From: Kitasatospora phosalacinea
Lineage (GTDB): Bacteria > Actinomycetota > Actinomycetes > Streptomycetales > Streptomycetaceae
Assembly: GCF_000716545.1 (NCBI RefSeq)
Contig: NZ_JNWZ01000030.1
Coordinates: forward strand, 1-64,000
Reading direction: 5' to 3'
DNA: 64,000 nt
Positions 57,993-64,000 of the stretch are shown piece by piece. Made by a program: the position numbers and the translations under genes. A model generated the notes under the pieces. That model did not search any database, had not been told where the DNA came from, and saw nothing but the letters and a program-made list of their open reading frames with translations. The stretch's first letter is position 1. Each line of letters opens with the position of its first letter.

Positions 57993-58523
57993 ATGAGGGC
58001 GACCGGGGAGTTGGTCGACGAACTTCCGGACGAACTTCCGAGGGAAGAAGTGGAGGCGGCCAAGGCCAGGGCGGCGACGCTGCTGCTGGCATTCCGGCAC
58101 GGGAACCAGGTCGCCTTCGACGCCGAGCTGGACCGGCTGCTGGCCGAGCACGTGGAGCGCGAGGTGGCCACCCTGCTGGTGTGGATCGCCGCCGAGGCGG
58201 TCCGCAAGGCGTACGCCCCCGAGGTCGCCGACCGGGTGCTGCGCGGCCTCGCCCGGCGCGCCCCGCACGACACCGCCCAGGTGCCGGTGGACGAGGAGGC
58301 GGCCGGCGCCGCCCTGCTGCTGGAGGCCGTCGCCGCGGGCGACGCGGCCGAGGTCCGCGCCCTGGTGGCCGGCACGCCCGACACCACCTACCTGCTCGGC
58401 GGCCTGGTGCAGGCGGTGGCGATGATGCTGCCGCTGCTGCCCGAGGGCGAGGCCGAGGAGATCGCCGCCGAACTGCGCCGCCGGCACGCCGGCCGGCTGC
58501 CGATGCCCCGCGGCACCCGCTGA
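57993..58523 (+). CDS. Uncharacterised helical protein, 176 residues
   Basis: An Ala/Leu/Glu-rich all-helical cytoplasmic protein without signal or membrane segments. Visible blocks: DELPDELPREEVEAAKARAA at the start, DRLLAEHVEREVATLLVWIA near 45, and LLGGLVQAVAMMLPLLPEGE near 132. ATG at 57993 follows GGAGGGTGCGCGC. The 200 bases upstream are noticeably AT-richer than the surroundings and carry several CAATT motifs, suggesting a regulated promoter. I do not recognise the family. It converges on a chitinase gene but shows no link to chitin use. Confidence 0.7.
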   Translation: MRATGELVDELPDELPREEVEAAKARAATLLLAFRHGNQVAFDAELDRLLAEHVEREVATLLVWIAAEAVRKAYAPEVADRVLRGLARRAPHDTAQVPVDEEAAGAALLLEAVAAGDAAEVRALVAGTPDTTYLLGGLVQAVAMMLPLLPEGEAEEIAAELRRRHAGRLPMPRGTR

Positions 58524-58535
58524 CGGAACGCCGCC

Positions 58536-58574
58536 GCGCGCCCCGGGGCGGGTGGCTCCCGCCCCGGGACGCGC
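58536..58574. terminator. Bidirectional terminator
   Basis: GCGCG-CCCCGGGGCGGG and CCCGCCCCGGG-CGCGC pair across a TGGCT loop between convergent genes. Confidence 0.8.
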
Positions 58575-58585
58575 GACCGGTCAGG

Positions 58586-60163
58586 TCACGGCATCGCGTG
58601 CAGGTGCGAACCGACCGTGTTGGCGATCTGGTTGCCCGCGGTGGCGTCCCAGTTGGTGGACCAGGTCATCGCGCCGCCGATGGTCGGCCAGGTCCGACTC
58701 GGCTTGAACGAACCGCAGTTGGTGCCGGCGGCCAGGCAGTCCAGCGCGTTGTTCACGACCGACGGGCTGACGTAGCCGCCGCCCGCCGCGCTGGTGGAGG
58801 CCGGCACGCCCAGGCCGACCTGGTCGGGCCGCAGGCCGCCCTGGAGCTGGATGCAGGCCAGCCCGGTGAGGAAGTTCTCGGTGCCCTGCGAGTAGACGCC
58901 GCCGTCGCAGCCGAGCATCGCCCCGCTGTTGTAGTACTGCATGTTGACGATGGTCAGGATGTCCTTGGTGGCCAGCGCCAGCTTGAAGTACTCGCCGCCG
59001 GTGGACTGCATGCCGATGGTCTCCGGCGCCATGGTCAGCACGAACCCGGAGCCGACCTTGGCGGCCAGGCTGTGCAGCGCCTGCGACATGTAGGTGGCGT
59101 TGACGCCGTTCTCCAGGTCGATGTCGATGCCGTCGAAGCCGTACTGCTGGATCAGGCCGTAGGCCGAGTCGGCGAAGTTGGCCGCGGCCGTGGAGTTGGA
59201 CACCGAGACGGTGCCGTTCTGTCCGCCGACCGAGACGATCACCTTCTTGCCCGCCGCCCGCTTGGCCGCGATGTCGGCCTTGAACTGGGCCTCGGTGTAG
59301 CCGCCGAGCTTGGAGGAGAGCGTCGGGTCCAGGGTGAAGCTGATCCCGCCCTGGGTGCTGGTGGCGTCCGCGAAGGCCACCGCGATGATGTCGTACGCGG
59401 CCGGGACGTCGCTGATCCGCTGCGGGGTGGCGCCGTTGTAGAAGTCCTGCCAGTAGCCGGTCAGCAGGTGCTTGCGGGGCGGCGCGGTCGGGCTGGCCGA
59501 GGGCGACGGGGACGCCGGGCCGGTGGTGCCCTCGCTGACGGTCGGGGTCGGCTTGGGGCTGGTGTTCGACGGCGTCGGGTCGACGATGACCGTGCCGGAC
59601 GGCGAGGGGCTGGTACCGGTGCCCGGGCCGACCAGCGAGACCTTGTCCACGGTGAACGGCGCCTGCCCGTACCAGCCGTGGAACCACACCGACACCGAGG
59701 TGGTGGACGCGCCGGTGGTGAAGGTGGAGGTCAGGTTGTTCCAGCCGGAGTCGGAGCTCCACACCGACGGGTCGGTGCCGCCGGTCCCGGTGACGCCCGC
59801 GAACACGTAGCTGCCCTGCACGGCGGCGGTCAGGGTGTACGTCGAGTTGGGCAGCACCGTGACGCTCTGGCTGCAGTTGGCGTAGTCCGTGCCGGCCGGG
59901 GAGCCCTGCAGGTCCCACCCGGTGGCGGAGTTGTTCACCGCGGTGACGGTGGGGCCGCAGGTCCACGGGCTGAGGTGGTTGCCGGCCGAGAAGTCGCCGT
60001 TGGCGAGCACGTTGACGTTGGGCGCGGCGGTGGTGCCCGCGCTGGCCGTGCCGGAGCCGGCCAGGACCAGGCCGACCAGGCCGGTGCCGGCCGCCAGCAG
60101 GCCGGCGAGCAGGGCCCGTCCGGTGCGCGGGCGGTGGTGCGGTCGTGGCTGTGGTGCACGCAT
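58586..60163 (-). CDS. Secreted GH18 chitinase with N-terminal carbohydrate-binding module
   Basis: A 525-residue enzyme. A signal peptide (about 1-42) is followed by a beta-sandwich module of CBM4/9/16 type at about 48-175 (VNVLANGDFSAGNHLSPWTC; VSVWFHGWYGQAPFTVDKVS). A Pro/Thr/Ser linker lies at about 178-232, and the GH18 catalytic domain at about 233-525: LTGYWQDFYNGA, VIVSVGGQNG, catalytic FDGIDIDLENG with Glu as proton donor, VLTMAPE and MQYYN. ATG 60163 follows GGAGATGG. It differs in subtype from the chitinase at 32425 (ChiC/ChiD-like family), so the two would complement each other. A DasR-like site precedes it. Confidence 0.92.
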   Translation of the reverse strand: MRAPQPRPHHRPRTGRALLAGLLAAGTGLVGLVLAGSGTASAGTTAAPNVNVLANGDFSAGNHLSPWTCGPTVTAVNNSATGWDLQGSPAGTDYANCSQSVTVLPNSTYTLTAAVQGSYVFAGVTGTGGTDPSVWSSDSGWNNLTSTFTTGASTTSVSVWFHGWYGQAPFTVDKVSLVGPGTGTSPSPSGTVIVDPTPSNTSPKPTPTVSEGTTGPASPSPSASPTAPPRKHLLTGYWQDFYNGATPQRISDVPAAYDIIAVAFADATSTQGGISFTLDPTLSSKLGGYTEAQFKADIAAKRAAGKKVIVSVGGQNGTVSVSNSTAAANFADSAYGLIQQYGFDGIDIDLENGVNATYMSQALHSLAAKVGSGFVLTMAPETIGMQSTGGEYFKLALATKDILTIVNMQYYNSGAMLGCDGGVYSQGTENFLTGLACIQLQGGLRPDQVGLGVPASTSAAGGGYVSPSVVNNALDCLAAGTNCGSFKPSRTWPTIGGAMTWSTNWDATAGNQIANTVGSHLHAMP

Positions 60164-60245
60164 GCCATCTCCATGTGGGGGAGTGTCGATGGGGGTGCGG
60201 TGCGGGGAGCGTCGAACGTGGCGCGGGTGGGAGCGACTCACACGG

Positions 60246-60257
60246 TGGAGTAGACCA
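60246..60257 (-). promoter_or_regulatory. DasR-like element upstream of the second chitinase
   Basis: On the minus strand TGGTCTACTCCA matches TGGTCTAGACCA at 10 of 12 positions, 83 bases before the chitinase start and within reach of its promoter. Confidence 0.6.
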
Positions 60258-60331
60258 ATTCCGGTGTCAAGGGGGCCCGCGCCCCGGGGCGCCCGTCCGG
60301 GCCGGCCGCGCGGAGTCCTTAGACTGGCAAG

Positions 60332-61723
60332 GTGAGCGACAAGGCCGAGCCCAACCCCTACACCGTCCGTCCCGCCGACGCCGGCGGCACCGACTCCGAA
60401 CTGCGCGCCGTCGAGGCGGAACTGGCCACCCGCTGGCCGGAGAACAAGCTGGAGCCCTCGCTGACGCGGATCGAGGCGCTGATGGACATCCTGGGCCAGC
60501 CGCAGCGCTCCTACCCCTCGATCCACATCACCGGCACCAACGGCAAGACCTCCACCGCCCGGATGGTCGAGCAGCTGCTCGGCGCCTTCGAGCTGCGCAC
60601 CGGCCGCTACACCTCCCCGCACGTGGAGTCGGTCACCGAGCGGATCAGCCTGGACGGCACGCCGATCACCCCCGAGGGGTTCGTCGAGACCTACCGGGAC
60701 ATCGAGCCCTACGTGCGGATGGTGGACGCCGCCCAGCCGGTCGCGATGTCCTTCTTCGAGGTGCTCACCGGCATGGCCTACGCCGCCTTCGCCGACGCGC
60801 CGGTGGACGTCGCGGTGGTCGAGGTCGGCATGGGCGGCTCCTGGGACGCCACCAACGTGATCGACGCCCAGGTCGCCGTGATCACCCCGATCGGCCTGGA
60901 CCACACCGACAAGCTGGGGGAGACCACCGGCGAGATCGCGGTCGAGAAGTCCGGCATCATCAAGCCCGGCGCGCTGGCCGTGGTCGCCCAGCAGCAGCTG
61001 GACGCCGCCGAGACCATCCTGCGCCGCGCCGTCGAGGTGGACGCCACGGTGGCCCGCGAGGGCATGGAGTTCGGCGTGCTGCGCCGCGAGGTCGCGGTCG
61101 GCGGCCAGCTGGTCACCCTGCGCGGCCTCGGCGGCCACGAGTACCAGGACCTCTTCCTCCCGCTGCACGGCGACCACCAGGCGCAGAACGCCGCGCTGGC
61201 GCTCGCCGCGGTCGAGGCGTTCTTCGGCATCGGCCAGGGCGGCGCCGAGCACCTGGACGAGGACAAGGTCCGGCAGGCGCTGTTCGGCGTCTCCTCGCCG
61301 GGCCGGCTGGAGGTCGTCCGCCGCAGCCCCACCGTCATCCTGGACGCCGCGCACAACCCGCACGGCGCGCAGGCCGCGGTCTCCGCGATCGGGGAGGCGT
61401 TCGGCTTCACCAAGCTGGTCGGCGTGATCGCCACCAGCGGCGACAAGGACGTGACCGGCCTGCTGGAGGTCTTCGAGCCGATCCTCGCCGAGATCGTGGT
61501 CACCCAGAACTCCACCCACCGCGCGATGCCGGTCGACCGGCTGGCCGCGCTCGCCGTCGAGGTCTTCGGCGAGGACCGGGTGCAGGTCGAGCCGCGCCTG
61601 GACGACGCGATCGACGCCGCCGTCACCCTCGCCGAGGAGGAGGACCTCGGCGGCGCCGGCGTCCTGGTCACCGGCTCCGTCATCACGGTGGGCGAGGCGC
61701 GCCTGCTGTTCGGAAGGAAGTAA
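60332..61723 (+). CDS. folC: Bifunctional folylpolyglutamate synthase/dihydrofolate synthase
   Basis: A 463-residue Mur-ligase-fold enzyme adding glutamate to dihydropteroate and folates. P-loop HITGTNGKTST near residue 67, folate motif TGRYTSPHVESVTERI near 90, ligase block GLDHTDKLGETTGEIAVEKS near 190, and DAAHNPHGAQA near 338. GTG start at 60332. The N-terminal 25 residues are extra and polar. Six bases separate it from the DUF4233 gene, and ndk follows, giving a folC-DUF4233-ndk unit that is conserved in actinobacteria. Confidence 0.95.
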   Translation: MSDKAEPNPYTVRPADAGGTDSELRAVEAELATRWPENKLEPSLTRIEALMDILGQPQRSYPSIHITGTNGKTSTARMVEQLLGAFELRTGRYTSPHVESVTERISLDGTPITPEGFVETYRDIEPYVRMVDAAQPVAMSFFEVLTGMAYAAFADAPVDVAVVEVGMGGSWDATNVIDAQVAVITPIGLDHTDKLGETTGEIAVEKSGIIKPGALAVVAQQQLDAAETILRRAVEVDATVAREGMEFGVLRREVAVGGQLVTLRGLGGHEYQDLFLPLHGDHQAQNAALALAAVEAFFGIGQGGAEHLDEDKVRQALFGVSSPGRLEVVRRSPTVILDAAHNPHGAQAAVSAIGEAFGFTKLVGVIATSGDKDVTGLLEVFEPILAEIVVTQNSTHRAMPVDRLAALAVEVFGEDRVQVEPRLDDAIDAAVTLAEEEDLGGAGVLVTGSVITVGEARLLFGRK

Positions 61724-61729
61724 CCGCAG

Positions 61730-62092
61730 ATGCGCACCCTGTGCTCCTCCACGCTGATCGGCGAGGCGCTGCTGATCGTGTTCGCCGGCCTGGTCGCGAT
61801 GAAGCTCACCGACGTCGGCACCGGCACCATCTGGGCGGTCAGCGCGGCGGCGATCCTCCTGTGCGTGCTGCTCTGCGGCGTGATCACCCGTCCCGGCGCG
61901 GTGCAGGTCGGCTGGGTGCTGCAGGCGGCCGTGCTGGCCAGCGGGCTGGTGCTGCCGACCATGTACGCCTTCGGCGTGGTCTTCGGCGGGCTGTGGTGGT
62001 GCTCGGTGCACTACGGCCGCAAGATCGACGTGCTCAAGGCGCAGCGGGCGGCCGCCGCCGAGGCGGCCGAGGCCGCCCCGGCCGCCGCCTGA
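61730..62092 (+). CDS. DUF4233 family membrane protein
   Basis: A 120-residue protein with four hydrophobic segments (TLIGEALLIVFAGLVAMKL; GTIWAVSAAAILLCVLLCGV; WVLQAAVLASGLVLPTMYA; VVFGGLWWCSVHYG) and an Ala/Glu-rich cytoplasmic tail. It starts 6 bases after folC and is co-translated. Its family always sits between folC and ndk in actinobacteria; a role is not known. Confidence 0.88.
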   Translation: MRTLCSSTLIGEALLIVFAGLVAMKLTDVGTGTIWAVSAAAILLCVLLCGVITRPGAVQVGWVLQAAVLASGLVLPTMYAFGVVFGGLWWCSVHYGRKIDVLKAQRAAAAEAAEAAPAAA

Positions 62093-62231
62093 CCGGCCGT
62101 CGGCGGTGCCCCGGCCGCCGCCCGCCGGCCCCGGCGGGCGGTCGGACGGGCCTGGTCAACGGGCCCGCCACCCGACCGGGGTAGTGTCGGGGGCACAGTC
62201 AGGCACGACCGAACACCTCAGGAGCCGTACC

Positions 62232-62645
62232 GTGTCCCAGCGCACCCTCGTCCTGCTCAAGCCCGACGCCGTGCAGCGCGGCCTGGCCGGCGAGATCATC
62301 AGCCGGATCGAGCGCAAGGCGGGCTGGCGGTTCGCTGCGATGGAGCTTCGCACCTTCGACCGGGCCACCCTCGAGCAGCACTACGCCGAGCACGTCGGCC
62401 GCGACTTCTACGAGCCGCTGCTGGGCTTCATGACCTCCGGCCCGTCGATCGCGCTGATCGTCGAGGGCGAGAACGTGATCCCCGGCATCCGGGCGCTGGC
62501 CGGCGCGACCGACCCGCTGGCGGCCGGCGCGGGCACCATCCGCGGCGACTACGCGACCATCACCCGGGAGAACCTGATCCACGCCTCGGACTCCCCGGAG
62601 TCGGCCGAGCGCGAGATCAAGATCTTCTTCCCGGCCCACGCGTGA
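62232..62645 (+). CDS. ndk: Nucleoside diphosphate kinase
   Basis: A 137-residue enzyme moving the gamma phosphate from ATP to other nucleoside diphosphates. Family start RTLVLLKPDAVQRGLAGEII, and the phospho-His in ENLIHASDSPESA (His near 117). GTG after AGGAGCCG. Its own promoter is possible (TAGTGT at 62181-62186). Length is normal. Confidence 0.95.
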   Translation: MSQRTLVLLKPDAVQRGLAGEIISRIERKAGWRFAAMELRTFDRATLEQHYAEHVGRDFYEPLLGFMTSGPSIALIVEGENVIPGIRALAGATDPLAAGAGTIRGDYATITRENLIHASDSPESAEREIKIFFPAHA

Positions 62646-62997
62646 GGGTTCGGTAGCGATCCGGTGCCCCGGCCCCCACCGGGGCATGGGGCGCCGCTCT
62701 CGGGGAACGAGCAGCTCAGCGGCCGGATGGCGGCTCGTGTTGCTCCCTCTGGGCGTTAATCGTCAAATCACGGAACCCTACCCTCCGACACGGCGTCCCA
62801 ATGCCAGGAGAAGCCGATTCGCCCCCGGAGAATGGGCGGCACGCCGTACCCGCCGCCCGCGCTGACCGGCGTGACTACGATGGACCCAACTCACGGGCAC
62901 GGAGCGGCTGCTCAGCCGCCGTAAGCCCCGTCGCGGGCGTGCGCGGCCGGCCCGCTCCCCGCCCTTGATCCGAACTCGGGAAGGCACTCGACATCCC
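62646..62997. other. Intergenic region between ndk and mreB
   Basis: About 350 bases without a gene. A short CCCCGG/CCGGGG stem near 62666-62685 may end ndk transcription. TACGAT at 62876-62881 is a possible -10 box for mreB, leaving a leader of about 110 bases with GGGAAGG near the start. Confidence 0.4.
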
Positions 62998-64000
62998 ATG
63001 GCGAACAACCTGTCGTTTCTCGGCCGGGACCTGGCGATCGACCTAGGCACCGCGAACACGCTGGTGTACGTCCGGGGCAAGGGCATCGTGCTGAACGAGC
63101 CGTCGGTGGTGGCCGTGAACACCAACACCGGCGGGATCCTCGCGGTCGGGGCCGAGGCGAAGAAGATGATCGGCCGCACCCCCGGCAACATCGTCGCGAT
63201 CCGCCCGCTCAAGGACGGCGTGATCGCCGACTTCGAGATCACCGAGCGGATGCTGCGGTACTTCATCATGAAGATCCACCGCCGCCGCTACCTGGTCCGC
63301 CCGCGGGTCGTGGTCTGCGTCCCCTCCGGCATCACCGGCGTCGAGCGCCGCGCCGTGGTCGAGGCCAGCATCCAGGCCGGCGCCCGCCAGGTGCACATCA
63401 TCGAGGAGCCGATGGCCGCGGCGATCGGCTCCGGCCTGCCCGTGCACGAGCCCACCGGCAACATGGTGGTCGACATCGGCGGCGGCACCACCGAGGTCGC
63501 GGTGATCTCGCTCGGCGGGATCGTCACCGCCCAGTCGCTGCGGGTGGCCGGCGACGAGCTGGACAGCGCCATCGTCCAGCACATCAAGAAGGAGTACAGC
63601 CTGCTGCTGGGCGAGCGCTCCGCCGAGCAGATCAAGATGTCGATCGGCTCCGCGTTCGGCCTGGAGGGCGAGAAGGACGAGCACGCCGAGATCCGCGGCC
63701 GCGACCTGGTCTCCGGCCTGCCCAAGACGGTGGTGATCTCGGCCGCCGAGGTCCGCGAGGCCATCGACGAGCCGGTGAACTCGATCATCGACTCGGTGAA
63801 GACCACCCTGGACCAGTGCCCGCCGGAGCTCGCGGGCGACGTGATGGACCGCGGCATCGTGCTCACCGGCGGCGGCGCCCTGCTGCGCGGCCTGGACGAG
63901 CGGCTGCGCCGGGAGACCGGCATGCCGGTGCACATCGCGGAGAACCCGCTGGACTCGGTGGCGCTGGGGGCGGGCAAGTGCGTCGAGGAGTTCGAGGCGC
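62998..64000 (+). CDS. mreB: Rod-shape determining protein MreB (5' part)
   Basis: The first 334 residues of an actin-fold protein, cut by the window end. Nucleotide motifs: phosphate 1 [18 protein letters not shown] near residue 11, phosphate 2 [18 protein letters not shown] near 157, and the adenosine motif [15 protein letters not shown] near 290. The central block [20 protein letters not shown] is typical. In streptomycetes MreB acts mainly in spore wall synthesis, with mreC and mreD usually directly downstream (outside the window). ATG 62998. Confidence 0.96.
   Translation, partial: MANNLSFLGRDLAIDLGTANTLVYVRGKGIVLNEPSVVAVNTNTGGILAVGAEAKKMIGRTPGNIVAIRPLKDGVIADFEITERMLRYFIMKIHRRRYLVRPRVVVCVPSGITGVERRAVVEASIQAGARQVHIIEEPMAAAIGSGLPVHEPTGNMVVDIGGGTTEVAVISLGGIVTAQSLRVAGDELDSAIVQHIKKEYSLLLGERSAEQIKMSIGSAFGLEGEKDEHAEIRGRDLVSGLPKTVVISAAEVREAIDEPVNSIIDSVKTTLDQCPPELAGDVMDRGIVLTGGGALLRGLDERLRRETGMPVHIAENPLDSVALGAGKCVEEFEA

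Overview
The window is chromosomal DNA from a high-GC actinobacterium of the family Streptomycetaceae (Streptomyces or Kitasatospora). This rests on extreme GC-rich third positions, many GTG/TTG starts, a 5S rRNA of streptomycete type, and core blocks (tig-clpP1-clpP2-clpX, valS-folC-ndk-mreB, aconitase plus ngcEFG, kdpDE) whose proteins read as streptomycete orthologues. I see no integrase, transposase, prophage or CRISPR array, so this is mostly core chromosome with small accessory pieces.

Layout. 1-147: end of an rRNA operon (5S 3' part and terminator). 243-3479: SigE-type sigma factor with a membrane partner, then a decayed ABC ATPase coupled to an intact one. 3547-4377: patatin-like lipase. 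4515-12679: a potassium-related block (KdpD/KdpE, OB-fold protein, DUF3159 membrane protein, two TrkA/RCK proteins, a KimA-like K+ symporter). 12844-18333: TRAM-type RNA methyltransferase, RHH/Fic-like toxin-antitoxin pair, RlmA-like methyltransferase, AAA ATPase-MazG pair. 18526-26335: DUF6099 protein, dapD, the Hen1-Pnkp RNA-repair operon, argF behind an ARG-box promoter. 26453-29175: SOD-like protein, PIN toxin, a second SigE-type sigma with membrane partner. 29383-32256: aconitase behind two palindromic operators and an iron box. 32425-37565: GH18 chitinase and the ngcEFG-type GlcNAc/chitobiose importer, with DasR-like repeats. 37627-45690: PepN, Rv2466c-like nitroreductase, amino acid permease, BioY, RpiB, a GNAT remnant, PP2C phosphatase. 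46090-47868: small membrane protein, then a c-di-AMP (ydaO) riboswitch controlling a LysM/M23 endopeptidase. 47934-48232: tRNA-Gly and tRNA-Pro. 48491-53035: tig, clpP1, clpP2, clpX. 53139-54921: two paralogous PGYGQ-rich membrane proteins. 55081-64000: valS, an unknown protein, a second chitinase, folC, DUF4233, ndk and the start of mreB.

How the genes work together. Four themes recur. (1) Potassium and cyclic di-AMP: KdpDE, two RCK proteins and a KimA-like transporter on the left, and a c-di-AMP riboswitch ahead of a wall hydrolase on the right. (2) Chitin and GlcNAc: two chitinases and the Ngc importer with related 12-bp operator-like repeats. (3) RNA modification and repair: Hen1-Pnkp, a TrmA/RlmD-type and an RlmA-type methyltransferase. 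(4) Proteostasis: trigger factor, ClpP1P2 and ClpX, with a ClgR-like box ahead of clpP1.

The most unusual items are the acnA control region, the repeat-bearing Hen1-Pnkp cassette, the AAA-MazG pair, the Fic-like toxin lacking its catalytic histidine, and two decaying genes (ABC ATPase, GNAT). All functional statements are homology calls from reading the sequence; no searches were run.
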